Positions 42,657 to 51,194 of a stretch of DNA of 64,000 bases are shown here, one piece after another (the stretch's first letter is position 1; each line of letters starts with the position of its first letter). The DNA is from Mesorhizobium sp. (GTDB taxonomy: Bacteria > Pseudomonadota > Alphaproteobacteria > Rhizobiales > Rhizobiaceae), in contig NZ_SUGA01000031.1 of the NCBI RefSeq assembly GCF_004963255.1, forward strand, positions 1 through 64,000. The letters are read 5' to 3'. The position numbers and the translations under genes were made by a program. The notes beneath the pieces were generated by a model. It was not told where the DNA came from. It saw only the letters and a program-made list of their open reading frames with translations, and ran no database searches.

Positions 42657-43955
42657 ATGGCTTCGCGTTTGACAGGTTTCAATTCCGGTCTCGATATCGG
42701 CAAATCCTACTATGTCGCCACCGCCAATCCGGCGCCTGACCATCCAGCACTTGCCGGTGACGTCGATGCCGACCTGGTGGTGGTGGGCGGCGGCTGCACC
42801 GGTCTTTCGGCGGCGCTGCATGCGGCCGAGCGCGGCCTGAAGGTGGTGCTGCTCGAAGGCGGCAAGATCGGCTGGGGCGCCTCGGGCCGCAATGGCGGCC
42901 AGATGATCCCCGGCCTGCGCAAGGGCGCCAAGGGCCTGGTCAAGTCCTTCGGGCCGGAACGGGCCAAGGCACTGTTCGACCTGGCCTTCGAGGCGCGCGG
43001 GCTGGTGCTCGACATCATCGAGCGCCACGGCATCGAATGCGACTTGCGCCTGAACGGTCATCTGGTCGGCGCGGTCAGCGCTTCGGATGTGCGCGACTTC
43101 GAGGAAGAGGCCGAATGCCTCGCCAAGGTGATGAAGTTCACCGATGTCGAGATCCTGTCGGCGGCCGAGGCGCGGCAGATGGTCGACACGCCCTATCAGG
43201 GCGCGGTCTATGAAAGGCTCGGCGGACACATGCATCCGCTTAACTACACGCTGGGGCTTGCGCGGGCCGCGGTTGGCGCCGGCGTCGTCATCCACGAGAA
43301 CTCGGTTGCGGTGCGGCTAGAGCGCGAGCCTTCCACCCGGGTGTTCACCGACAAAGGCTCGGTCCGCGCCAGGCATGTGGTGCTGGCCGGCGATGCGCTG
43401 CTCAAGGGACTGGAGCCGCGCGTCAACAGCCGCATCATGCCGGTCGGCAACTACATCGTCGCCACCGAGCCGTTGGACGAGCGCAATGTCATCCCGGCCA
43501 ATGTCGCGGTCTCGGACACGCTGTTTGTCGTCAACTACTACCGCATGTCGGCGGACGGCCGCCTGCTGTTCGGCGGCGGCGAGCGCTACACGCCGTCGCC
43601 GCCGGCCGACATTGCCGGCTTCGTGCGGCCGCATATGGAAAAGACCTTTCCGCAACTCAAGGGCTGCCGCATCGACCACGCCTGGGGCGGGCTGGTGTCG
43701 GTGACGACGTCGCGCCTGCCGCATGTCGGGCATTATAGCGAGGTCTATTTCGCGCATGGCTATTCCGGCAAGGGCGTCATCCTGTCGACGCTGTCGGGCA
43801 AGCTCCTGGCGGAAGCGATCACGGGCGATGCCTCGCGGCTCGACCTGTTCTCGACGCTGACGCCGCTGCCGTTTCCCGGAGGCACGGCGCTGCGCGGGCC
43901 GCTCTATGTGCTTGGCATGCTGTGGTATGCCATGCGCGACCGGCTCCGGCACTGA
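42657..43955 (+). CDS. FAD-dependent oxidoreductase (PuuB-like gamma-glutamylputrescine oxidase)
   Basis: The 432-residue DAO-family protein has DLVVVGGGCTGLSAALHAAERGLKVVLLEGGKIGWGASGRNGGQMIPGLRKG near the start and a C-terminal SGKGVILSTLSGKLLAEAITGD. It follows the GS-like gene by 2 nt (ATG 42657; a GTG two codons earlier overlaps the stop). It probably oxidises the gamma-glutamylated amine to an aldehyde, releasing ammonia and H2O2. Confidence 0.92.
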   Translation: MASRLTGFNSGLDIGKSYYVATANPAPDHPALAGDVDADLVVVGGGCTGLSAALHAAERGLKVVLLEGGKIGWGASGRNGGQMIPGLRKGAKGLVKSFGPERAKALFDLAFEARGLVLDIIERHGIECDLRLNGHLVGAVSASDVRDFEEEAECLAKVMKFTDVEILSAAEARQMVDTPYQGAVYERLGGHMHPLNYTLGLARAAVGAGVVIHENSVAVRLEREPSTRVFTDKGSVRARHVVLAGDALLKGLEPRVNSRIMPVGNYIVATEPLDERNVIPANVAVSDTLFVVNYYRMSADGRLLFGGGERYTPSPPADIAGFVRPHMEKTFPQLKGCRIDHAWGGLVSVTTSRLPHVGHYSEVYFAHGYSGKGVILSTLSGKLLAEAITGDASRLDLFSTLTPLPFPGGTALRGPLYVLGMLWYAMRDRLRH

Positions 43956-44025
43956 CGCTGGTTTCCTTGCCCTGGCGTGGCTAATGTCTCTGCGCCGGGA
44001 GGGAAATCCCGAGAAGGAAAAGCGG

Positions 44026-44814
44026 ATGAACATCGAGCCGGGCCGACTGACGAAGAAGGAGCGCCATGAGCTGATCCTGTCAGAGGTCCGGCGCTCCGCC
44101 TCGATCCGCATCTCGAAGCTTGCGCGCCGCATCGGCGTGGCCGGCGAGACCATCCGCCGAGATCTCATCGAGCTCGGCGAGGCGGGGCTGCTCAACCGCA
44201 CCTATGGCGGCGCCACCATTTCGCTGGTGACGTCGGAACCGGTGATTGCCGAGCGCGGCCTCACAATGGTCGAGGAGCGGGCCCGCATCGGGCGTGGTGC
44301 GGCCGGACTGGTCGAGAAAGGCTCGATCGTGATGATCGACGGTGGATCGACAACCTACGAGGTGGCGCGCAGCCTCTCGCAGCACGGCCGGGACCTGACA
44401 ATCATCACCAACTCAATCGGGGTCGCCTCGGTGGCCGGCGCCAATCCCGGCTTCCGCGTGATCCTCTGCCCCGGCACCTATGACAGCCGCGAGGCCGCGG
44501 TGCTTGGCGAGGACACGGTCGAATTCGTGCGCCGCTACAATGCCGACGTCGCCATCATCGGCGCCTCGGCGTTGAACGCCGAAGGGCCGAGCGACATGAT
44601 CTCGGGCGCGGCGGCGGTGAAGCGGGCGATGATGAGGCGGTCGCTGTCGACGATGCTGGTCGTTACCAACGACAAGTTCGGCCGCAGCGGCCTGGAGCGC
44701 GTCTGCGCGCTGAGCGAGGTCTCGGACATCGTCACCGACAGCGAGCCGGCAGCGGAGCTGCGCGCCGCGATCGACAAGGCGGGCGGCGAGCTGCACGTCT
44801 TTGCCGAAGGTTAG
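44026..44814 (+). CDS. DeoR-family transcriptional regulator
   Basis: The 262-residue protein has an N-terminal HTH, RHELILSEVRRSASIRISKLARRIGVAGETIRRDLIELGEAGLLNRTYGGA, and a DeoR sensor domain with VMIDGGSTTYEVARSL, TIITNSIGVASV and DVAIIGASALNAEG. DeoR proteins usually sense phosphorylated sugars or related ligands. AAGGA precedes ATG 44026. It is downstream of the PuuA/PuuB-like genes on the same strand and may regulate them. Confidence 0.92.
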   Translation: MNIEPGRLTKKERHELILSEVRRSASIRISKLARRIGVAGETIRRDLIELGEAGLLNRTYGGATISLVTSEPVIAERGLTMVEERARIGRGAAGLVEKGSIVMIDGGSTTYEVARSLSQHGRDLTIITNSIGVASVAGANPGFRVILCPGTYDSREAAVLGEDTVEFVRRYNADVAIIGASALNAEGPSDMISGAAAVKRAMMRRSLSTMLVVTNDKFGRSGLERVCALSEVSDIVTDSEPAAELRAAIDKAGGELHVFAEG

Positions 44815-44844
44815 GGCTGTACCGGCTAGTCTCTTTGTTTTTGC

Positions 44845-44888
44845 GCAATTCCGGACGGAAAACCGCTGCGCACTTTTCGTGGAATTGC
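44845..44888. repeat. Rhizobial intergenic palindrome
   Basis: Arms GCAATTCC / GGAATTGC (44845-44852, 44881-44888) enclose inner GGAAAA / TTTTC and the sequence CCGCTGCGCAC. This resembles an intergenic palindrome common in Mesorhizobium, Rhizobium and Sinorhizobium (from memory). It lies between two convergent genes and may serve as a bidirectional terminator. Confidence 0.75.
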
Positions 44889-44906
44889 TTTAGGCGTCCC
44901 GATTGG

Positions 44907-45395
44907 TCAGCGCGATGTGGCAGCAGCCGGGCCGTGGCCCGGCGTCCAAGTGACATTGTCGAAACGCACGCCGGTGGCCTCGAAGAGGCCGCGGTCGAAG
45001 GCGCCGGCAATGCGGCAGAGCGTGGCGAGTTTCTCCTCGCCGACGCCTGCTTCCACCCACGCATCCTTCAGCGGGCAGCGCTTGACCTTGAAGGCGATGT
45101 GGTTAGGCCCGCGCTCGACGTCGGTCGGATACATGCGCCCACCATCCGGGCTGACGGAGAGGAACGCTTCGCCAATCGCCGGCGCGTCGTTGGGACCGAA
45201 GCCGGCGAAGGCCGCTGCCGCGACTTCCCGGCCGCGCTTCTCGATGCTGCGGATCATCACCGCCTCGGCCTTCTCGACGCCGAGCTCGGCGGTCAGTTCG
45301 TCGAGGAAGAGGCGGTAGAGGTCGGCGCGGTTGCGGAAAGCGGAATCGAGCTCGCGCGACAGTTTCTCGGCTCTGGCGGATTCGGGGTTGGTCAT
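44907..45395 (-). CDS. L-2-amino-thiazoline-4-carboxylic acid hydrolase-like protein
   Basis: The 162-residue protein has FKVKRCPLKDAWVEAGVGEEKLATLCRIAGAFDRGLFE, with the two cysteines spaced as in the ATC-hydrolase family (which opens the thiazoline ring of ATC on the way to L-cysteine). The N-terminal half is helical (AEKLSRELDSAFRNRADLYRLFLDEL). It ends the Dpp-type operon with a 4-nt overlap, so its substrate may be imported by that system. Family members with unknown substrates exist, so the reaction is not certain. Confidence 0.83.
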   Translation of the reverse strand: MTNPESARAEKLSRELDSAFRNRADLYRLFLDELTAELGVEKAEAVMIRSIEKRGREVAAAAFAGFGPNDAPAIGEAFLSVSPDGGRMYPTDVERGPNHIAFKVKRCPLKDAWVEAGVGEEKLATLCRIAGAFDRGLFEATGVRFDNVTWTPGHGPAAATSR

Positions 45396-46177
45396 GATGC
45401 GTCCTGACTGGTTCTGACAAGTTTCGGTGTCGCTGCCACCAGCGCCTTGCCGACGGCCGATTGCGGATCGGCGATGACGGCGCGGGCATCGCCGCTCTCG
45501 GCGATCCGGCCGGCATCGAGGATGACGACGCGGTGCGCCACGGCGCGGATGACGCCGAGGTCATGCGAAATGAACAGATAGGCGATCCGTTCCTGCCGTT
45601 GCAGGTCGAGCAGCAATTCCAGGATCTGCCCACGCACCGACACGTCGAGCGCCGACACGGCTTCATCGAGCACGATCAGCGACGGCCGCGTGGCGATGGC
45701 GCGGGCGATCGCGACGCGCTGTCGCTGGCCGCCGGAAATCTCGTGAATGGCGCGGGCAGCGAGGCCGGTATCGAGGCCGACGCGCTCCAAAAGCGCCGCG
45801 ATGCGGCGTGGACGCTCGGCACGCGGGGCGATACCGTGGATGCGCAAGGGATCGCCCAGCACGCGCGCCACCGTGGCGCGGGGATTGAAGGCGGCGAGCG
45901 GGTCCTGGAACACCATTTGCAGGCGGGCACGGCGGGCGCGCAAAGCGGCGCCTGACAGTGCGAAGAAATTCGCGCCTTCGAAGTCGATGCGGCCGGCATC
46001 GGGCTCGATCAGCCGCAGCACCAGCCTTGCGATGGTCGATTTGCCGCTGCCGGATGGGCCGGCGAGCGCCAGCGTCTCCGCCGGGCCGACGTCGAAGGAC
46101 ACCTCGTCGACTGCCGCGAAAGGCTTGCCGCCGCGATGGTAGCGCTTGGTGAGATTGGAGACGGCAAGCACGCTCAT
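45392..46177 (-). CDS. Peptide/nickel-type ABC transporter, ATP-binding protein (DppF family)
   Basis: The 261-residue ATPase has Walker A GPSGSGKST near 40-48, Q loop MVFQDPLAAFNP, signature ISGGQRQRVAIARAIA and Walker B LIVLDEAVSALD; the last reads DEAVSALD where DEPTSALD is usual. It lacks the long oligopeptide C-terminal extension. It shares ATGA with the upstream ATPase stop. It works with that ATPase as a heterodimer. Confidence 0.92.
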   Translation of the reverse strand: MSVLAVSNLTKRYHRGGKPFAAVDEVSFDVGPAETLALAGPSGSGKSTIARLVLRLIEPDAGRIDFEGANFFALSGAALRARRARLQMVFQDPLAAFNPRATVARVLGDPLRIHGIAPRAERPRRIAALLERVGLDTGLAARAIHEISGGQRQRVAIARAIATRPSLIVLDEAVSALDVSVRGQILELLLDLQRQERIAYLFISHDLGVIRAVAHRVVILDAGRIAESGDARAVIADPQSAVGKALVAATPKLVRTSQDAS

Positions 46178-47178
46178 GCCGAGGTGCCCTGTCGGTCAAG
46201 CAGAGGCTCGGCGTCGAGGCCAAGATGAGCGTCGAGCAGGGCGCGCGTATAGGCATGCTGCGGCGCGTTGACGATTTGACTGGTCTCGCCGAGTTCGACC
46301 AGTTCGCCGTGGCGCAGCACCGCGATGCGATTGGCGAGCGAGGCGGCGAGCGCGATGTCGTGACTGATGAAGATGAGCGTCATGCCGTCCTCGCTGACCA
46401 GCCTGCGGATCAGGGCGACGATCTCGGCCTGGACGATGGTGTCGAGCGCGCTGGTCGCTTCGTCGGCGATCAGGAGTTTCGGTCCGGCGGCGATTGCCGC
46501 GGCGATCGCCACGCGCTGCTTTTGCCCGCCGGAGAGCTGGTGGGGGTAGGCGTGGAGAGTGGCCTCGGGATTGGGGAGACGGACGCGTTCGAGGAGGGTT
46601 TTGGCCTTGGCGATGGCTTCGCGCCAAGTGAGGTGAAGATGGGTGCGCGCGACCTCGGCGATCTGCTTGCCGATTGGCATGACCGGGTCGAGACTGGAGG
46701 AGGGGTCCTGGAAGACAAAGCCGATGTCACGGCCGAGGAGGGGGATGGTATCGCGAGGCTGAGAAAGTTGGCGCGCTACGGCGCCCCCCTCTGTCCTGCC
46801 GGACATCTCCCCCACTTGGGGGGAGATTAGCAGTTCCGCTGTCGGCTCTCTCCCCGCAACGTTGGAAATTGGCGAAGGTGGCGACGAGGGCTCAATCTCC
46901 CCCCTTTTGGGGGAGATGTCCGGCAGGACAGAGGGGGGCGCGAAGGAATGAGACGTTTGCGATTTCGGTATCTTCCAATTGATGGTTCCTCCGATCGTAG
47001 CGGACCTCGCCAACAACCCCGCAACAGCCAGTGCCAGTGTGCTCTTGCCCGAACTGCTTTCGCCGATGATCGCTAGGCGCTCGCCAGCGAGAACATCTAG
47101 GCTCACATCTTTCAGCGCCGGCACACCGCCGCGTCGGTACCGCACCGCCAGATCGCGAATGGAAAGCAACGCCGTCAC
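46174..47178 (-). CDS. Peptide/nickel-type ABC transporter, ATP-binding protein (DppD family) with in-frame palindromic insertion
   Basis: The 334-residue ATPase starts at GTG 47178, overlapping the permease stop as GTGA. Walker A is GESSSGKST (39-47), the Q loop is FVFQDPSSSLDP, the signature is LSGGQKQRVAIAAAIA and Walker B is LLIADEATSALD. Between Walker A and the Q loop, residues about 77-136 are foreign: proline- and glycine-rich sequence encoded by a palindromic element (46771-46948) also found between genes at 49023. The reading frame continues on both sides and all catalytic motifs remain. The insert falls where other DppD proteins have a short surface segment, so the protein may still work. 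Confidence 0.88.
   Translation of the reverse strand: MTALLSIRDLAVRYRRGGVPALKDVSLDVLAGERLAIIGESSSGKSTLALAVAGLLARSATIGGTINWKIPKSQTSHSFAPPSVLPDISPKRGEIEPSSPPSPISNVAGREPTAELLISPQVGEMSGRTEGGAVARQLSQPRDTIPLLGRDIGFVFQDPSSSLDPVMPIGKQIAEVARTHLHLTWREAIAKAKTLLERVRLPNPEATLHAYPHQLSGGQKQRVAIAAAIAAGPKLLIADEATSALDTIVQAEIVALIRRLVSEDGMTLIFISHDIALAASLANRIAVLRHGELVELGETSQIVNAPQHAYTRALLDAHLGLDAEPLLDRQGTSA
46771..46948. repeat. Palindromic repeat element, copy A, inside the DppD-type gene
   Basis: About 178 nt, bounded by a 33-bp perfect inverted repeat (46781-46813 and 46909-46941) that begins GCGCCCCCCTCTGTCCTGCC. Each arm runs into a second, smaller hairpin (CTCCCCC...GGGGGAG). Flanks GCGCGCTACG and GAAGGAA are shared with copy B. 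It is read through in frame by the ATPase gene. Confidence 0.92.
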
Positions 47179-48005
47179 GACAGGCTCCTGCGCACCGCGG
47201 TGCTTTCCACCACGCCTTCCCCGGCGAGGTAGACGCCGAGCACCGTCAGCACCAGCGCAATGCCGGGAATGATCGACAGGAACGGCGCGGTGCGCAGCAC
47301 CGTGCGGCCTTCGGCGATCATGCCGCCCCAGGTGACACGGTTGGGATCGCCGAGGCCGAGGAAGGAAAGCGCGGCCTCGGTGAGGATCGCGGCCGCGACG
47401 ATCACCGAGGATAGCGCCAGCACCGGCGGCAAGGCATTGGGCAGCACCTCTCGAAAAGCGATCTCCAGCGGGTGCATGCCGATGACGCGGGCTCCCGTGA
47501 CGTAGTCGCGCTCGCGGATCGACAGCACTTCCGCGCGGGCAACGCGCGCAGGTCCGGTCCAGGCGCTGAGCGCGATCGCAGCAACGACAACGCTGAGCGA
47601 CGGCCCGACAATGCTGACGAAGGCGAGCGCCAGCAGGAAGCCCGGCACGGTCTGGAAGGCGTCGGTGACGCGCATCAGCACTTCGTCGACGAGCCCTCCG
47701 GCGAAGCCGGCCAAGGTGCCGACCACGGCGCCGATCAGGAGCGCGGCGGCAGCCGCCGCCAGGCCGACCGCCAATGAGGTACGGGCGCCATGGAACAGCT
47801 CGGCCAGCACGTCGCGCCCGAGCCGGTCGGTGCCGAGCGGCAGCCGCCAGTCCTGGAACGGCGGCAGCAGCGCCGGGCCGGCGATCGCCTGCGGATCGCC
47901 GGGAAAGAACAGCGGCGCCGCCAAGGCCATGACGAGGAGCAGGGCGAGGATAAGCACGCCGGCGATCGCTTCCGGGGTGCGCAAGAAACGGCGCAGGCGG
48001 TTCAT
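47175..48005 (-). CDS. Peptide/nickel-type ABC transporter permease (DppC family)
   Basis: The 276-residue membrane protein opens RTPEAIAGVLILALLLVMALAAPLFFP, then has LGTDRLGRDVLAELFHGARTSLAVGL, a hallmark of DppC, and the coupling loop YVTGARVIGMHPLEIAFREVLPN. It ends with a predicted helix (IPGIALVLTVLGVYLAGEGV). It overlaps the neighbouring genes by ATGA and GTGA. Confidence 0.94.
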   Translation of the reverse strand: MNRLRRFLRTPEAIAGVLILALLLVMALAAPLFFPGDPQAIAGPALLPPFQDWRLPLGTDRLGRDVLAELFHGARTSLAVGLAAAAAALLIGAVVGTLAGFAGGLVDEVLMRVTDAFQTVPGFLLALAFVSIVGPSLSVVVAAIALSAWTGPARVARAEVLSIRERDYVTGARVIGMHPLEIAFREVLPNALPPVLALSSVIVAAAILTEAALSFLGLGDPNRVTWGGMIAEGRTVLRTAPFLSIIPGIALVLTVLGVYLAGEGVVESTAVRRSLS

Positions 48006-48988
48006 GCGCTTGCCTCGCCGGCGCCGACGCGCGGATCGAGGAAGGCGTAGGCGAGATCGACCAGAAGGTTGATGACGACGACCAGCACCGCACTGACCAG
48101 GATGATGCCGAGCAGCAGCGGCGTGTCGCGTCCGGCGACGGCCTCCTGCGCCAGGCGGCCGAGACCGGGCACGGCGAAGACGCTTTCGATGACGACGCTG
48201 CCGCCAAGCATCTGCGCCGATTGCAGGCCGAGCATGGTGACCAATGGCAGAAGCGCGTTGCGGGCGACGTGGGCAAGCACGATGCGGCGGCGCGACAGGC
48301 CCCTGGCGCGGGCGGCGAGCACGAAATCCTGCCGCCAGGCCTCGGCCATGCCGGCGCGCATCATGCGCAGATAGAGCGCGAGATAGATGAAGCCGAGCGC
48401 CGACACCGGCAGCACCAGATGGGTGGCGATATCGGCGGCGCGGGTCAGTCCGGTTTTACCGGAGGCGATGGTCTCGATGCCGCCGATCGGCAGCCAGCGC
48501 AAATCGACGGCGAAGACGACGATGAGCACGAGGCCGAGCCAGAAGCCGGGCACGGCATAAAGCGCCAGCGAGCCGATCGACAGGAAGCGGTCGCGAAAGG
48601 TGCCGGGCCTGGCGCCGGCATAGATGCCGAGCGCCGAGCCGAGGCCGAAGGAAAGCGCGGTGGCGCTGCCCATCAGGATCAGTGTGGTCGGCAGGCGTTC
48701 GAGGATGATCTCGCGGATCGGTCGCGAGAAGGTGACGGACTGGCCGAGGTCGAGATGCAGCAGCGCCCACAGATAGCTGGCGAGGCGGGTGAGCTCCGAC
48801 TGGTCGAGGCCCCAGCGATGGCGCAGCAGTTCGATCATGCCGGCGTCGCCGCCGGTCGAGACGATATAGGCGTCGACCGCATCGCCCGGAGCGGCTTCGA
48901 GGAGGAGGAAGCTGCCGATGACGACGATGAGCAGCACGAAGACGCTGCCGACGAGGCGACGGCGCAGGATGGTGAGGGCGCGGGTCAT
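48002..48988 (-). CDS. Peptide/nickel-type ABC transporter permease (DppB family)
   Basis: The 328-residue membrane protein opens RRLVGSVFVLLIVVIGSFLLLEAAPGD, then has LRHRWGLDQSELTRLASYLWALLHLDLGQSVTFSRPI and the coupling loop VLAARARGLSRRRIVLAHVARNALLPLVT, the DppB pattern. It pairs with the DppC-type permease. The gap to the binding-protein gene upstream is filled by palindromic element copy B. Confidence 0.94.
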   Translation of the reverse strand: MTRALTILRRRLVGSVFVLLIVVIGSFLLLEAAPGDAVDAYIVSTGGDAGMIELLRHRWGLDQSELTRLASYLWALLHLDLGQSVTFSRPIREIILERLPTTLILMGSATALSFGLGSALGIYAGARPGTFRDRFLSIGSLALYAVPGFWLGLVLIVVFAVDLRWLPIGGIETIASGKTGLTRAADIATHLVLPVSALGFIYLALYLRMMRAGMAEAWRQDFVLAARARGLSRRRIVLAHVARNALLPLVTMLGLQSAQMLGGSVVIESVFAVPGLGRLAQEAVAGRDTPLLLGIILVSAVLVVVINLLVDLAYAFLDPRVGAGEASA

Positions 48989-49022
48989 AGCGAAAGGACG
49001 CTGCTCGCAATCCTCCGAGGTC

Positions 49023-49199
49023 GCGCTCTACGGCGCCCCCCACTGTCCTGCCGGACATCTCCCCCACAAAGGGGGAGATCAGCTGTCATCGCGGCTTTCG
49101 CTAATCTCCAACGTTGCAGGGAGGTGTGGGGCGCGGAAGCTGCCAATCTGCCCCCTTGTGGGGGAGATGTCCGGCAGGACAGAGGGGGGCGCGAAGGAA
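49023..49199. repeat. Palindromic repeat element, copy B, intergenic
   Basis: About 177 nt with 33-nt terminal arms (49033-49065 and 49160-49192, one mismatch) nearly identical to those of copy A; the centres differ. It occupies most of the gap between the binding-protein gene and the DppB-type gene, where it can fold into a very stable structure on the transcript. Confidence 0.9.
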
Positions 49200-49249
49200 C
49201 TCTCATTCTCGAAGCTGAGCACCTTGACTGCCGATCCGCAAGTGCCGGA

Positions 49250-50860
49250 TCAGCCCGCCAAATAAGTGTCCGCCCAGTTCGACACAGCCCAGCGCGGGTT
49301 GTTGGCGATGTTGCCGACCGTATCGCGCGCGACGGAGATGAAGCCCCATTCGGCGACGTTGATCAGCGGCAGGTCGGCGGCGACCTTTTTCTGAAACTCC
49401 TTGTAGAGCTCGGTGCGGGCGGCGGTATCGAGCGTCTCGGATGCCTTGACGATCAGCGCGTCGAGCTCGGCGTTCTTGTAGCCGCCCTGGTTGGAGAAGG
49501 GCACGCCGTCCGGAATGCCGCTCTGCACCAGGATGGTGGTCGAGATCGCCGGGTCGCCGCGGAACACCGGCGGGCCGACGGCGAGGTCGAAGGCATGGTC
49601 GGTGTAGACGGCCTTGATGTGCGCAGCGGAATCGTTGTTGACGATCTGGGCGTCGATGCCGATCGCCGCCAGCGCCTGGCGCAGATAATCGCCGAACTGC
49701 TTGGTCTCGTTGAAATAGGGCGCCGGCAAAAGCTTCAGCGCAAAGCGCTTGCCGTCGTCGGCGCGCTTGTAGCCGGCCTCGTCCAGCAGCGCGTTGGCCT
49801 TGGCGACGTCGAAAGGATAGGTCGGCACGTCAGCGGTGTAGAATTGCGGGTCGTTCTTCGGCACTGGACCGGTGGCGGTCGCGGCATAGCCGAGGAAGAC
49901 CGTCTTGACGACAAAATCCTTGTCGATGGCATGGGCGATCGCCTGCCGTACTTTCAGATCGGCCAGTTCCTTGCGACGGTGGTTGATCTCGACGACGAGC
50001 TGGTAGGTCAGCCCTTCATAGCCCTTGGTGATGACCTTCAGGCCCGGCACTTTGGAAATCCGGTCGAGGTCGGCCAGCGGCACGGCGGAGAAGGCGGCGA
50101 GCTGGATCTCCTCGGCTTCGAGTGCTGCTGCGGCGGACGTGCGATCGGGGAGCACCTGGTAGACGATCTCATCGAGATAGGGCTCGTCCTTGCCCCAATA
50201 GGCGTCGTTCCGCGTCAGCCGGTAATATTGGCCGGCCTTGTATTCGGCGAATTTGAACGGACCGGTGCCGACCGGTGCGTTGTTGGCCGGGTTGTCCTCG
50301 ATCTTGCCGTTTTCATAAACGTGCTTCGGCACGACGCTCGACAGCGCCGGCAGCGCGTTGAGGATGAGCTGGAAGGGCGTCGGCTTGGCGAATTTGAAGA
50401 TTGCGGTCAGCTCGTCCGGCGTCTCGACGGCCTCCAGGTCCTTGAACACGGCGCGGCCGAGATTCTGCAGCGGCTTCCAGATCTGCAGCGCCGAGAAAGC
50501 GACATCAGCGGAGGTGAAGGGCTTGCCGTCATGCCATTTGACGCCGTCGCGCAATTTGAAGGTCACCGACAGGCCGTCGGCGGCACCCTCCCAGGAAAGC
50601 GCGAGTCGCGGCTGTAGCCCGTCCTTGCCGTCGAAGGAGGCTTCGGCCAGCGTCTCGACGATCTTGCTGGAGATGAAGAAGACGCCGTTGGAGGCGACGA
50701 TCGCCGGGTTGAGGTTGCGCGGCTCGGAATCGGCGGCCAATACGAGACGGCCGCCCTTCTTCGGCGTCTGCGCGAAGCCGATGGCCGGCAGCGCGGTCGA
50801 AGCCAGCAGCAGCGCCGAACCGGCCAGCAGGCCGCGGCGTGAAATCGTCAATTCGGACAT
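49250..50860 (-). CDS. Peptide/nickel-type ABC transporter substrate-binding protein (family 5)
   Basis: The 536-residue protein has a twin-arginine signal (ISRRGLLAGSALLLASTALPAIGFA, RR at 8-9). The mature part has SWEGAADGLSVTFKLRDGVKWHDGKPFTSADVAFSAL, the SBP family 5 signature, and APVGTGPFKFAEYKAGQYYRLTRNDAYWG. Such proteins bind peptides, opines, nickel complexes or other solutes. The ATC-hydrolase-like gene at the operon end and the divergent peptidase hint at a peptide or thiazoline-type compound. Confidence 0.93.
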   Translation of the reverse strand: MSELTISRRGLLAGSALLLASTALPAIGFAQTPKKGGRLVLAADSEPRNLNPAIVASNGVFFISSKIVETLAEASFDGKDGLQPRLALSWEGAADGLSVTFKLRDGVKWHDGKPFTSADVAFSALQIWKPLQNLGRAVFKDLEAVETPDELTAIFKFAKPTPFQLILNALPALSSVVPKHVYENGKIEDNPANNAPVGTGPFKFAEYKAGQYYRLTRNDAYWGKDEPYLDEIVYQVLPDRTSAAAALEAEEIQLAAFSAVPLADLDRISKVPGLKVITKGYEGLTYQLVVEINHRRKELADLKVRQAIAHAIDKDFVVKTVFLGYAATATGPVPKNDPQFYTADVPTYPFDVAKANALLDEAGYKRADDGKRFALKLLPAPYFNETKQFGDYLRQALAAIGIDAQIVNNDSAAHIKAVYTDHAFDLAVGPPVFRGDPAISTTILVQSGIPDGVPFSNQGGYKNAELDALIVKASETLDTAARTELYKEFQKKVAADLPLINVAEWGFISVARDTVGNIANNPRWAVSNWADTYLAG

Positions 50861-51194
50861 CGTTCAAACTCCCCTCTTCGCGCCGTCGCAGGCGCGCCAA
50901 TCGCGTGATTATGGCCCTTGGCAAAGGTTTCGCCAGAGACGGATTTGGCGCATCATGGCTTGGCTTTGAAATTTCCGTCCGCTGGACCAGCCGGCCGAAA
51001 GAAGCTCTCATTCTCATATTTGGTAAGACCAGATTATAGCGAAGCGGGATGGAGATTCGGGCATAAACCGCCTTAGGCGCGAAAGTGATCAGTTCTGGCT
51101 GGACCAGAGCGGCCAAAATGATGCAGATTTGGCCGACCGCCATAAATCATAACGTTCGGCGCTCCTTGCGGCCGATGAAATCAGGGAGAGGCAG
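50861..51194. other. Divergent promoter region, Dpp operon / M24 peptidase
   Basis: The 334-nt gap holds no credible gene. It contains GCTGGACCAGC (50981-50991, perfect dyad), TGGTAAGACCA (51021-51031) and a second GCTGGACCAG at about 51098-51107. TGG...CCA dyads are typical of FadR-subfamily GntR operators, so this is probably the shared regulatory region of both transcription units. Confidence 0.6.
51021..51031. promoter_or_regulatory. Putative TGGT-N3-ACCA operator
   Basis: TGGTAAGACCA followed by GATTA is nearly identical to TGGTAATACCA plus GATTA at 56120, upstream of the polyol transporter. The site lies between the Dpp operon and the M24 peptidase gene. Confidence 0.55.

Noticed and set aside
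46771..46948. Frameshifted or pseudogenised dppD
   Set aside because: The reading frame is continuous across the element, and Walker A, Q loop, signature and Walker B are all intact, so an in-frame insertion explains it better.
46771..49199. CRISPR array formed by the repeated GC-rich arms
   Set aside because: There are only two copies, each an inverted-repeat pair 2 kb apart, with no regular spacers and no cas genes.
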